From CAVQJU01 sp963729215 (lineage in GTDB: Bacteria > Acidobacteriota > Vicinamibacteria > Vicinamibacterales > CAVVIG01): a stretch of 64,000 nucleotides of DNA. Below, one piece after another: positions 45,601 to 54,462 of this stretch. The position numbers and the translations under genes were made by a program. The DNA lies in NCBI GenBank assembly GCA_963729215.1, contig CAVSND010000023.1, positions 1-64,000 of the forward strand. Reading direction: 5' to 3'. Under the pieces are notes generated by a model that was not told where the DNA came from, ran no database searches, and worked only from the letters and a program-made list of their open reading frames with translations. Numbering within the stretch: position 1 is the first letter of the stretch; each line of letters begins with the position of its first letter.

Positions 45601-45795
45601 CGCACGTTGGGCCCGACGATGCTGGCCGAGGCGTCGGCGGCGATTTATCCCGCGGGTCAACCCGTTCGCCCGGGCGCGATGCTGACGCTATATGTGCTGG
45701 GCCAGGGCCACGCGTTCGCGCTCAACGATTTTCTGGGAGGCGCGCTGCCTCCCCGTGCGGACGTCGCCGCGGGGCAGACGCTCGTGAGCCTGTGA
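42666..45795 (+). CDS. Large protein of unknown family (~1,040 residues, one frameshift)
   Basis: I do not recognise this protein. From ATG 42666 it has a beta-rich N-terminal half with Gly/Ser/Ala/Val strands (STGSGLAFRAGATTVSFKSS, SLSLTVGARLGYDVSFMREL, KATLGVTASGSYLVMVG). A mostly helical second half follows (AADLAATYQRTAADTALLDV, RSELSVLGTLRAMPGRGVPI). The frame must change near 45170, between TSMPVSTSVG and GTLAPVTFNTDREFFWDYA; the remainder ends at 45793-45795 with RPGAMLTLYVLGQGHAFALN. No signal peptide, transmembrane helix or motif of a catalytic family is visible. Its position between the hydrolase gene and the cytochrome genes points to a structural or binding partner of one of them. 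Confidence 0.65.
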
Positions 45796-45828
45796 TGCCG
45801 GATACGCGTCGAGCACTGGAAGAAAAGC

Positions 45829-45851
45829 GCAGGCCTGAAGGCCTGCACTAC
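45829..45851. repeat. REP-type palindrome with CTAC tetranucleotide
   Basis: GCAGGCC-TGAA-GGCCTGC (7-bp stem, TGAA loop) is followed after one base by CTAC (45848-45851). The same plan, with 7-bp stem, TGAA or TTCA loop and a GTAG/CTAC tetranucleotide one base away, occurs twice at 54396-54448. It lies just upstream of the cytochrome gene at 45866, and its loop TGA limits that gene's reading frame. Confidence 0.6.
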
Positions 45852-45865
45852 ATGGGATTAGCGCC

Positions 45866-47750
45866 GTGTTTTTCATCGTCATGTCGACCCTCGGGGCCAT
45901 GCAGCTCGGCACAGGCGAGGGCTCGTACGAATACGACGGCCGCTCGTTGACGGCCGAGCAGAAACTCGGCCGCGACACCTGGTACTTCTGGACGGCCGGC
46001 AACCAGAAGTTCTGGCGCAGGATGGCCGTGACCACGTCCGGGAACGTCGATCTCCTCACGTACGTGGACTCGCGGAACCACGACAGCCGGTTCGAGCGCT
46101 TCGGGGTCATCAACTATCCGGGCTGCAAGGCGGCCGGGGCGGCCGATCGCTACGGGTTGTGGATGGACGATTGTTCGGCGGCCGAACAGATTCCCCAGAT
46201 TCCCGGCACGCCCGTCGGTATCGTCGGCCTGCGGCGATTCGACAACCCGGCGTTCGACGCCGCGCGGTGGAACGCGCAGGCCTACCTGGCGGATCGGACG
46301 ATCGAGCCGCCGTACCTGGTCGGCATGTCGTGCGGGTTTTGCCACGTCGGCTTCAGTCCCGTGAATCCCCCCGCCGACCCGAACCGCGCGGCGTGGCCGA
46401 ACCTTTCACCGACCATCGGCAATCAGTACTTCGAGGAAGGAAAGCTGTTCAGCCTCAACATGACGCCGTCCGACTTCCGGTGGCATGTGGCCAATCAGCA
46501 GCCGCCGGGAACGTCGGACACGTCGCGGTTCGCGACCGATCACATCGACAACCCGAATGCGATCAACACGATCTTCAACCTGCCGTTCCGTCCCGCGTTT
46601 CCGGAAAAAATGCGCGACGGGTCCACGCGCCTCGTGAACCACATCCTCAAGGACGGCGCGGACTCGATTGGCATCGCGGGCGCGTCGCTTCGCGTATACG
46701 TGAACATCGGGATGTGCGGCGACTACTCGACCACGCTGCACGATCCGATCTACGGCGTGAAGAAGGCGCAGGAAGCGTTCGACATGGACCGCGCGCGGGC
46801 CGGGTGCGAGGACTGGCGGAACACCGAAGCACGAATGCCCGCGGCAGAGGCCTTCCTGAAAACGCTGACGCCGCCGCGCCTGGCCGATGCGCCCGGGGGT
46901 TCGTCGTATTTGAGAGCCGGCGAGGACACCCTTCGCCTCGGAAAGATCGCGTTCGCCGATAAGTGCGCGCTCTGCCATTCGAGCAAGCAGCCGCCCGCGG
47001 GCACCGCGAACACGGTGGCGTGGTATCGCGAAGTCGGTTCTCGCGCCGGATTTCCTGACGGGAAATTTCCTCTCAGATGACCAGCGCTATCCCGTCACGG
47101 TCATCGGCACGAACATTGCCCGCGCCATGGGCTCGAACGCGATGCGCGGCCACATCTGGGATCAGTTCTCGTCCGACACTTACAAAACGCTCCCGCCGGT
47201 CAAACTCATCAAGGGGCTGTACAACCCGCGCGACCCCGCTCGTCCGATTGCCTTCGACGCGCCGCCGGGTGGACGCGGCTATTACCGGACCGCATCGCTC
47301 ACGGGCATGTGGGCGACGGCTCCGTACCTGCACAACAACTCGGTCGGCGTCTTTATCAAGGATCCGTCGGTCAGCGCCCGGATGGCCGCGTTCGGCGACG
47401 GGACGGAGAAGCTGCTCTGGCCGGAAAAACGCCTCGGGATCCGCTCGATTCCTGTAACGACCACCGACAGCACGATCACTATCAGCGGGACCACGCGGGT
47501 TCTCCGCATCCCCATGGGCACGCCGGTCGACTACATCGCCCGCGTGGACCCCACCGAGCTCGCGCAGCTCGTGGCCCGGCTCCCGCTGGCCGATCTCGTG
47601 CTGAAGCTGACGCCGGACGACGTGATTATGTCGAAGCTGCTGTCGCGCAATCTTGCGCCGGATTTCATCGAGGATCGGGGGCACACGTTTGGCGCCGAGC
47701 TGCCGGACGCGGACAAACGCGCCCTGGTCGAATTCCTGAAGACCTTCTGA
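45866..47750 (+). CDS. Di-heme c-type cytochrome, N-terminus missing (one frameshift)
   Basis: The protein is a close relative of the lipoprotein at 35225-37693: KLGRDTWYFWTAGNQKFWRR, VGMSCGFCHVGFSPVNPPAD (heme 1), ADKCALCHSSKQPPAGTAN (heme 2) and WDQFSSDTYKTLPPVKLIKG, then ASLTGMWATAPYLHNNSVGV. The frame must shift near 47055 (GFPDGKFPL to NFLSDDQRYPVTVIG). It starts at GTG 45866 (MFFIVMSTLGAMQ) with no real signal peptide, though both hemes need periplasmic attachment; the N-terminal signal of the paralogue is absent and a REP element sits just upstream, so the 5' end may be lost. Electron transfer or peroxidase/oxygenase-type function is possible, as for the paralogue. Confidence 0.8.
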
Positions 47751-47789
47751 CCGTCGAGTGAACGCGCATATGGAACAGGGGAACAGCCA

Positions 47790-49118
47790 ATGCCAGACGA
47801 TGTGATCTTTCAGCCGTTGAAGTTCAAGAACCTGACCGTCAAGAACCGCGTCTTCCGATCGAATATCTCGGGGCGGTTCGACAACTACGATGGGTCCGGC
47901 AACCAGGCCCGCATCAACTGGGAAGTCAAATTCGCCAGGGGCGGTGTCGGCGCGATCATCTCCTCGTTCGTGCCGGTGCACATCAACGGACGCATCCTGC
48001 CGAACTACGCGACCGTCGACAGCGACGACAAGATTCCGTTCTGGCGGAAGCTGGGCGAGGAAGTTCACAAGTTCGACTGCAAATACATCATGCAGCTCAG
48101 CCACGGCGGCCGTCAGCGCGACGTGCCGGGCATCGAATACCCGATGAACATGAGCTCGACGGACAAGTCGGATCCGCTGCACGGGTTCGAGTGCAAGCGG
48201 ATGACCCTCGCGGACATCAAGGACACCGTGAACAACTTCGCCGAGGGCGCCAGGCGCGCCCGCGAGGCGGGCCTGGACGGCGTGGAACTGCACGGCGCCA
48301 ACGGCTACTTGATCACGCAGTTCCTGAGCTCCGCGATCAATGACCGCACGGACGAATACGGCGGGCCGCTCGAGAACCGCGCCCGGTTCGTCATCGAGAT
48401 CGTGAAGGCGATTCGCGCGAAGGTCGGCAAGGATTTTCACCTGCAGATGAAGATCAGCGCGACCGATCACAACAACGCGCTGCTGCTGCTCAAGCTCGAG
48501 AAGCCGGGCAACACCGTGGCGGACTCGATCCAGGTGTGCAAGTGGCTCGTCGACGCGGGCGCGGACAGCATCCACGTCTCGACCGGGTCGTCGTTCCCGC
48601 ACCCGCGGAATCCGTGCGGCTCGGACTTCCCGATCGAAATCTTCAAGCAGACCTACGAGCAGCTGGCGGCAAGCGGTGACAACACCTTCAGGAACCTGGT
48701 GCTCTTCCAGGGCAGGATCTCTGGAGATGTCTTCAAGAAGCAGTGGCTGGACGCCGGCGTCCCGCCGGATCAGATCGAAGGGCTGACGCTGCCCGACGCG
48801 CGTCAGATCAAGCAGGCGATGCCGGTCCCGGTGATCTGCACGGGCGGATTCCAGACCGCGTCGGTCATCCGCGAGGCAATCAACCGCGGCGACTGCGACG
48901 GCGTGAGCATGGCCAGGACGCTCGTGGCGAACAACGATCTGGTCAAGCAGTTCGCCGCCGGCCGTGATCGGGCGGAGAAGCCCTGCACCTATTGCAACAA
49001 GTGCCTCGCTCACGTGGTCGAGCATCCGCTCGGGTGTTACGAAGAGAGCCGGTTCAAGGATCGCGATGAGATGATGGCGCAGGTGATGTCGGTGTTCCAC
49101 CCGCCGCCGTTCCAGTAA
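47790..49118 (+). CDS. Old-Yellow-Enzyme-type flavin oxidoreductase with 4Fe-4S Cys set
   Basis: This 442-residue TIM-barrel protein starts IFQPLKFKNLTVKNRVFRSN and shows GVELHGANGYLITQFLSSAI and NDRTDEYGGPLENRARFVIE, the hallmark FMN and substrate segments of OYE/dienoyl-CoA-reductase-like enzymes. PVPVICTGGFQTASVIREAI contributes to the FMN phosphate site. The end carries PCTYCNKCLAHVVEHPLGCY, a CxxCxxC...C arrangement for a 4Fe-4S cluster, as in dienoyl-CoA reductase, though the C-terminal NAD(P)/FAD domain of that enzyme is absent. It should reduce or oxidise an enone or similar compound in the cytoplasm. Its place between two cytochrome genes suggests a shared pathway; the substrate is unknown. 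Confidence 0.88.
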   Translation: MPDDVIFQPLKFKNLTVKNRVFRSNISGRFDNYDGSGNQARINWEVKFARGGVGAIISSFVPVHINGRILPNYATVDSDDKIPFWRKLGEEVHKFDCKYIMQLSHGGRQRDVPGIEYPMNMSSTDKSDPLHGFECKRMTLADIKDTVNNFAEGARRAREAGLDGVELHGANGYLITQFLSSAINDRTDEYGGPLENRARFVIEIVKAIRAKVGKDFHLQMKISATDHNNALLLLKLEKPGNTVADSIQVCKWLVDAGADSIHVSTGSSFPHPRNPCGSDFPIEIFKQTYEQLAASGDNTFRNLVLFQGRISGDVFKKQWLDAGVPPDQIEGLTLPDARQIKQAMPVPVICTGGFQTASVIREAINRGDCDGVSMARTLVANNDLVKQFAAGRDRAEKPCTYCNKCLAHVVEHPLGCYEESRFKDRDEMMAQVMSVFHPPPFQ

Positions 49119-49140
49119 CGAAACGAGTCAGGGAATCACC

Positions 49141-50631
49141 ATGATATGGCGAGTGTTTAAGGCAGCCGTCGTCGTCGGATTTGTGGTGCTGGTGGTCGCC
49201 GGCTTGTGGGCCGTGTCGGCCGTGCGAACCGATGACCCCGTGGTGTACTCGGACATCACCGAGCACTTCAAGTACGGGTCCATCGGCAGCGAGCCGGGAG
49301 GATCGCTATTGGCGCCCGTCGGCGGCGTGCTGCCCCCGTACGAGGTCTTCAAGACGCTGCCGGCGATCTGCAGCGATCGGCTGCCCGGCGGGTTTGCGTC
49401 GGTCGGGTTGATCGTCGAACCCGGCCACGACCTGCCTGTCGGCGTGTCGCGGCGCCGGCGGCTCGGGATCGATCAGGTCGGGTTCAACTGCGCGCTCTGC
49501 CACAGCGGAACGATCCGCGACACGCCGACGTCGCAGCCGCGCATCATGCTCGGCATGCCGGCGCATCAGCTCGACCTCGAATCGCTGGTGCGTTTCGTGC
49601 TCGATTGCTCGCTCGACAACCGGACGACCGGCGCCAACGTCAGCGGCCGCTTCGCGGCCATGGGCGGGCGCGTGTCGCTGTTCGAGCGGGTGCTGATGCA
49701 ATTCGGGCTGATCGATCGCCTGAAGGGACAGACGCTCGAGCTGCGCAATCGCATGACGCCCATCCTGGCGGACAACATGCCGCGCTGGGGACGAGGCCGC
49801 GTGGACACGTTCAATCCCTACAAGGCGATTCAGTTCAACTGGCCGCTCGACAGGCTTCCGCGTTCCGAGCTTGTCGGCGCCTCGGACTATCCGTCGCTCT
49901 GGAACCAGAAGCCGCGCGAGGGCATGCACCTGCACTGGGACGGCGACAACACGTCGGTGGACGAGCGGAACCTCAGCGCCGCCCTCGGCGCGGGCGTGAC
50001 GCCGGTCACGGTCGATCACGCGGCGATCAAGCGTATCCGCGACTGGATCTGGACGCTGCCGCCGCCGCCGTACCCGTACGCGATCGACAAGGACCTGGCG
50101 TCGCGCGGCGCGACGCTCTACCAGCAGCACTGTCTCGACTGCCACGGCAGCCACCGGTTCCGGGACGGGGTCAAGGACGGTGCGCGCGTCGGGGAGGTCG
50201 AGGACATTGCCCGGATCGCGACGGACCGGCACCGCCTCGATTCGTACACCGACGTGTTTGCCGCGAACCAGGTGGCTCTCTATCCCGATTCGGAGTACCG
50301 GTTCACGCACTTCAGGAAGACGAACGGCTACGCGAACCAGCCGCTTGACGGCATCTGGCTGCGCGCGCCGTACCTGCACAACGGATCGGTCCCGACGCTT
50401 CGCGACCTGCTGGAGCCGCCGGACCGCCGCCCGGCCACGTTCTACCGCGGGTACGACGTGATCGATCGCGAGAAGGTCGGTTTCGTGTCGAACGTGCCTC
50501 AGGCCGATGGCCGGGCGTTTTTCCAGTACAACACGGCAGTCGAAGGCAACGGCAACGGCGGCCACATCTACGGCGTCGCGCTGCCCGATGCGGACAAGCA
50601 GGCCATCGTCGAGTATCTCAAGACGTTTTAG
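49141..50631 (+). CDS. Membrane-anchored di-heme cytochrome c
   Basis: The 496-residue protein has an N-terminal transmembrane helix (AVVVGFVVLVVAGLWAVS) and two CxxCH sites: VGFNCALCHSGTIRDTPTSQ near residue 118 and YQQHCLDCHGSHRFRDGVKD near 330. It also has DGIWLRAPYLHNGSVPTLRD, a motif typical of MauG/CCP-like and RoxA-like cytochromes, and closes NGGHIYGVALPDADKQAIVE. It is a clear paralogue of the protein at 51070-52536. It should be anchored to the inner membrane, facing the periplasm. The order OYE, cytochrome, four-TM protein, cytochrome suggests an electron-transfer branch. Confidence 0.85.
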   Translation: MIWRVFKAAVVVGFVVLVVAGLWAVSAVRTDDPVVYSDITEHFKYGSIGSEPGGSLLAPVGGVLPPYEVFKTLPAICSDRLPGGFASVGLIVEPGHDLPVGVSRRRRLGIDQVGFNCALCHSGTIRDTPTSQPRIMLGMPAHQLDLESLVRFVLDCSLDNRTTGANVSGRFAAMGGRVSLFERVLMQFGLIDRLKGQTLELRNRMTPILADNMPRWGRGRVDTFNPYKAIQFNWPLDRLPRSELVGASDYPSLWNQKPREGMHLHWDGDNTSVDERNLSAALGAGVTPVTVDHAAIKRIRDWIWTLPPPPYPYAIDKDLASRGATLYQQHCLDCHGSHRFRDGVKDGARVGEVEDIARIATDRHRLDSYTDVFAANQVALYPDSEYRFTHFRKTNGYANQPLDGIWLRAPYLHNGSVPTLRDLLEPPDRRPATFYRGYDVIDREKVGFVSNVPQADGRAFFQYNTAVEGNGNGGHIYGVALPDADKQAIVEYLKTF

Positions 50632-50662
50632 GGACGGCCGAAGCGAACAGCCTGGAGTGAAT

Positions 50663-51073
50663 ATGACTATCGTGCGCAGCAAGGCCGCCGTGTGGTTTGG
50701 ACGCGTGGTGTGGCTGGGGATTCTCGCGAACTTCGCGCTCGCCATACCGGCGCTCTTCGTGCCGGAGCGGGTGATCGAGATGGCCAACCTGCCGCCGGCC
50801 ATGCCGCTGTTGTGGCCGCGATTTGCCGCGTGGCTGCTGATTTTGTTGAGCCTTTTCTATATGCCCGGAGCGATCGATCCGTACAAGTACCGCGTGACGG
50901 CGTGGCTGTCGATCGTCTCCCGCCTGGCGGGCGTGTTTTTCTTCTGGGTCACGCAGCCGCCCGAGTACCGGCTGTTCGGCACGTTTGATTTCGTGTTTCT
51001 CGTGCCCGAGGCGATCCTCCTGCCGATTGCGCTCAAAGCTGTCCGGGCGATGCAGGAAGGAGGCGCGGCATGA
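50663..51073 (+). CDS. Small four-helix membrane protein
   Basis: From ATG 50663 the 136-residue protein has about four hydrophobic segments (VVWLGILANFALAIPALFV, FAAWLLILLSLFYMPGAI, WLSIVSRLAGVFFFWVTQP, FVFLVPEAILLPIALKAV). The size and layout are like DoxX/DoxD-type or other small quinone-associated membrane proteins, but I see no diagnostic motif. Its stop overlaps the start of the next cytochrome gene (ATGA at 51070-51073), so the two are translationally coupled. It may anchor or pass electrons to the two flanking cytochromes. Confidence 0.7.
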   Translation: MTIVRSKAAVWFGRVVWLGILANFALAIPALFVPERVIEMANLPPAMPLLWPRFAAWLLILLSLFYMPGAIDPYKYRVTAWLSIVSRLAGVFFFWVTQPPEYRLFGTFDFVFLVPEAILLPIALKAVRAMQEGGAA

Positions 51074-52536
51074 CGAGCCGGCTTCGGACGCGGCATCCGA
51101 TTCTGTGGTCTCTGCTCGTGATCATGCTGGTCGTGGGCGGCGTCATCACGTATGTGAAGTTCTTCCGCGAGGAGCCGGCGCCGTTCTTCGCGTCGGACGA
51201 AGAGCATTTCCTGTTCGGCTCCGTCGGCACGGAAGGCGAGCAGGGGATCCCGTACTGGATCTGGCTCGTGCTCCCGCGCATCTTCCCCGAATACCTGCCC
51301 GGCCCTGGCGGGTATGCGTCGGCGGGCATCCTGTCCAAGGACGGCCACGAGATGCCCGTCGGCCTCTCGAAGGTGACGATCGGGTTTCCGCGCGTCGCGA
51401 TCAACTGTGCGATGTGCCACACGGCGAGCTACCGCCTCAGGCCTGGGGATGCGCCGATCATCGTGGCGGGAGCGCCGTCGCATCAGACGGCGCCGCAGCA
51501 ATACCTCCGCTTCCTGATCTTGTCCGGGTCGGATCCGCGCTTCACGCCCGACACGATCCTCGCGGAAATCGCGAAGAACACGAAGTTGTCCATGCTGGAC
51601 CGCATGCTGTACCGGTTCGCGATCATTCCCGGGACGCGCCGTGCGATCCGGCGTCTCGGCAGCGCCGACGCCTGGATGTGGGAGCGCCCGGACTGGGGCC
51701 GCGGCCGCATCGACCCGTTCAACCCGGTGAAGTACACGATCCTGAAACAGCCGATCGACACCACCATCGGCCACTCGGACATGGTGCCGCTCTGGAACCT
51801 CAAGCAGCACACGGGCTTCTCGTACCACTGGGACGGGTTGAACACCAATCTGCAGGAGGTTGTCCTGTCGTCCGCGCTCGGCGACGGTGCGACGATGAAG
51901 TGGGTGGATCGGGATTTCGCGAAGTGGAACAATACGCGTCCCGAGGAGATGTCGAGCCTCCGGCGCGTGACCAACTTCATCAGCAACGTGCAGGCGCCTC
52001 CGTATCCGTTTCCGATCAACCGTCCGCTGGCGGCGGCCGGCGAAACGATCTACCAGCGGGATTGCGCGTCCTGTCACGCGTTCGGCGGCGCTCGCACGGG
52101 CACGGTCGTTCCCGTGGCCGAAGTCGGCACGGATCCGCATCGCCTCGGAATGTGGACGCCAGCGTCCGCCACCGCCTACAACGCTTACGGCGCCGGACAT
52201 GCGTGGAAGTTCTCGGGATTCAGGACGACGGGCGGGTATGTGTCCGTTCCGCTCGAAGGCTTGTGGCTGCGCGCGCCGTATCTGCACAACGGGTCGGTGC
52301 CAACGCTCGTCGATCTGCTCGAGAAAACGGATCGCCGTCCGAAGGTGTTCAGGCGCGGCTACGACGTGTACGATCCGGTGCGCGTCGGGTTCGTGACATC
52401 GGGACCCGAGGCCGACCGTGTAGGCACCCTGTTCGACACATCGCTGACCGGTGGCAGCAACGACGGCCATTTGTATGGAACGGACCTGTCGCCAGCCGAC
52501 AAGGCCGCCCTCATCGAATATATGAAAACCCTTTGA
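51070..52536 (+). CDS. Membrane-anchored di-heme cytochrome c
   Basis: This 488-residue protein starts with a membrane helix (PILWSLLVIMLVVGGVITYV). It has VAINCAMCHTASYRLRPGDA (heme 1, near residue 115), IYQRDCASCHAFGGARTGTV (heme 2, near 330), LEGLWLRAPYLHNGSVPTLV and NDGHLYGTDLSPADKAALIE. It is the paralogue of the 49141-50631 product, with matching lead (EHFLFGSVGTEG against EHFKYGSIGSEP). The second subtilase gene starts 1 bp after its stop codon. Probable role as for its paralogue: periplasmic electron transfer or oxidation. Confidence 0.85.
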   Translation: MTSRLRTRHPILWSLLVIMLVVGGVITYVKFFREEPAPFFASDEEHFLFGSVGTEGEQGIPYWIWLVLPRIFPEYLPGPGGYASAGILSKDGHEMPVGLSKVTIGFPRVAINCAMCHTASYRLRPGDAPIIVAGAPSHQTAPQQYLRFLILSGSDPRFTPDTILAEIAKNTKLSMLDRMLYRFAIIPGTRRAIRRLGSADAWMWERPDWGRGRIDPFNPVKYTILKQPIDTTIGHSDMVPLWNLKQHTGFSYHWDGLNTNLQEVVLSSALGDGATMKWVDRDFAKWNNTRPEEMSSLRRVTNFISNVQAPPYPFPINRPLAAAGETIYQRDCASCHAFGGARTGTVVPVAEVGTDPHRLGMWTPASATAYNAYGAGHAWKFSGFRTTGGYVSVPLEGLWLRAPYLHNGSVPTLVDLLEKTDRRPKVFRRGYDVYDPVRVGFVTSGPEADRVGTLFDTSLTGGSNDGHLYGTDLSPADKAALIEYMKTL

Positions 52537-52537
52537 C

Positions 52538-54394
52538 ATGAAACGCGAACGCATCGAGGAACTGTTCTACGGCCGGCCGGAACACCAGCGCCGGTTCACG
52601 CAGGATTTTCCGGTGCTCCCCGATGTCTGGATCGCATACGGCAGGGCGCCGGCCGACCGCATCGAGGTGCTGCTGACGCCGCACACCGAGTCGAACGCCG
52701 CCGCCGTCGCCACCGCGCTCCGGGCCCGGCTGGAGCAGGATCGGACCGGCGCCGCCTGGAAGAACGAACATCCAGGGCTCGGTCCGCCGCGCGTGCTGTT
52801 CAACGAATCCGTTGTCCTTGCGACTTTGTCGTTCTGGGAGCTGCTTCGCGGAGCGCTACCGCTGACCGATTGGTGGAAGCAGGTGATCTCGCCGCTCGGC
52901 CAGGAATGGACGCGCGCGGCCCTCATGAACGCCGCGACCCGGCTGACGGCCGACGCCGCGGGCAAATCCCTGGTTCCCGGCGCGGATCCCAAGCTGCTCC
53001 TCAAGCTCATTCGCATCGCCGGCGCCATTGAATGCGAGCGCCGCCGCCGGGATGCGCCCGAGGCGCAGGGAGATCGGCCGACCCCGCAGGAAATCGAGGG
53101 GTTCGCCGATTTGTTCGACAACCTGGCGCCCGTCCCTGCCGCCGCGGCCGGAACCGTCTGGGGAATCAGCCTGAACCGCGAGGCCAGCACGAGCGTGTGG
53201 CGGTCGCGGATGACGGTCAAAGCCGATGCGGCGTCGCGGGTGTTCGAAGCCCGAACGACCGGCATTCGCTGGGCCGTTCTCGATACGGGCATCGACGCGA
53301 AGCACCCCGCGTTCAGGAGGGCGGCACCGGCAGGGCAGACGGACAAGGCAGACGCGGCGTCCGGGGACGAAATACAGAGCCGCGTGATCAAGACGTACGA
53401 CTTCCTTCGCATCAAGGCGCTGCTCGATCCCGATGCGGATGCGGCAATCGATCCCTCCGCCGGCGACGCGGCGGCTCTCCAACCCGTCCGCGCGGAGCTG
53501 CGGCGTTCATTGCTGACGGGCAGGGCAGTCGACTGGGGACTGCTCGAGCCGCTCCTTCGGATCTCCCACGCGCGGTCGCTCTACAAGCCGCCGGCGTTCG
53601 AGTCGCACGGCACGCATGTGGCCGGCATCCTCGCCGCGAACTGGCCGGATGCGCCGGCGTCGACGCCGCTGCAGGAGCCGCTGTACGGCGTGTGTCCCGA
53701 CCTCGAGATCTACGACCTGCGCGTGCTGCCAGACAATCCCGCGGACAAGGCCGACGAGTTCACGATCATCGCCGCGCTGCAGTTCATCCGGTATCTGAAC
53801 GCCAACAAGAACCTCATGCTGATTCACGGCGTGAACCTGAGCTTGTCGGTCCCGCACGACGTGGCGAACTACGCCTGCGGCCGCACGCCGGTCTGCGAGG
53901 AATGCGAGCGCGTCGTCTCGAGCGGGGTCGTCGTCGTGACGGCGGCCGGCAACCGCGGGTTCGACAGGCGAAATCAGGAACAGGCCGCGTACGGCGACTA
54001 CCGATACATCAGCATCACCGATCCGGGCAATGCCGAGGGCGTCATCACGGTTGGCTCGACGCATCGCATGCTGCCCCACAACTACGGCGTGTCCTATTTC
54101 TCCAGCCGCGGTCCGACCGGTGACGGCCGTACGAAGCCGGACCTCGTGGCGCCCGGCGAGCGTATCGACTCGTGCGCGCTGAACGACTACTTCGAGACGA
54201 TGGATGGGACGAGCATGGCGGCGCCGCACGTGAGCGGCGCGGCCGCGCTGCTGCTGTCGCGGCACCGGGAGCTCATTGGCCAGCCGCGGCGGGTCAAAGA
54301 GATTCTGTGCCGCACCGCGACCGATCTCGGACGCGAGCCCCGTTTCCAGGGCGCCGGCATGGTGGACGTCCTGCGGGCCCTGCAGTCGATCTGA
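52538..54394 (+). CDS. Second subtilisin-like (S8) peptidase, no signal peptide
   Basis: The 618-residue protein carries the complete S8 triad: IRWAVLDTGIDAKHPAFRRA (Asp, near residue 247), FESHGTHVAGILAANWP (His, near 360) and METMDGTSMAAPHVSGAAAL style Ser site (TMDGTSMAAPHVSG, near 560). A long N-terminal domain of about 220 residues precedes it. The catalytic domain shares CGRTPVC and GVSYFSSRGPTGDGRTKPDL with the first subtilase, so the two are paralogous. No signal peptide is seen. It starts 1 bp after the cytochrome stop codon, binding it to the electron-transfer genes in one transcript. Confidence 0.9.
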   Translation: MKRERIEELFYGRPEHQRRFTQDFPVLPDVWIAYGRAPADRIEVLLTPHTESNAAAVATALRARLEQDRTGAAWKNEHPGLGPPRVLFNESVVLATLSFWELLRGALPLTDWWKQVISPLGQEWTRAALMNAATRLTADAAGKSLVPGADPKLLLKLIRIAGAIECERRRRDAPEAQGDRPTPQEIEGFADLFDNLAPVPAAAAGTVWGISLNREASTSVWRSRMTVKADAASRVFEARTTGIRWAVLDTGIDAKHPAFRRAAPAGQTDKADAASGDEIQSRVIKTYDFLRIKALLDPDADAAIDPSAGDAAALQPVRAELRRSLLTGRAVDWGLLEPLLRISHARSLYKPPAFESHGTHVAGILAANWPDAPASTPLQEPLYGVCPDLEIYDLRVLPDNPADKADEFTIIAALQFIRYLNANKNLMLIHGVNLSLSVPHDVANYACGRTPVCEECERVVSSGVVVVTAAGNRGFDRRNQEQAAYGDYRYISITDPGNAEGVITVGSTHRMLPHNYGVSYFSSRGPTGDGRTKPDLVAPGERIDSCALNDYFETMDGTSMAAPHVSGAAALLLSRHRELIGQPRRVKEILCRTATDLGREPRFQGAGMVDVLRALQSI

Positions 54395-54395
54395 C

Positions 54396-54448
54396 GTAGC
54401 GTCCGCCTTCAGGCGGACGTCCGACGGCCGGCTGAAGCCGGCCTCTAC
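54396..54448. repeat. BIME-like pair of REP palindromes
   Basis: GTAG (54396-54399) is followed by hairpin GTCCGCC-TTCA-GGCGGAC (54401-54418). The spacer GTCCGAC comes next, then hairpin GGCCGGC-TGAA-GCCGGCC (54426-54443), one base and CTAC (54445-54448). Two inverted REP-like units with tetranucleotide GTAG/CTAC define a BIME-type element, the substrate class of RAYT (REP-associated tyrosine) transposases. No RAYT gene is in the window. It separates the second subtilase from the MBL-fold gene. Confidence 0.65.
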
Positions 54449-54462
54449 TTGCGCGAGGTTTG

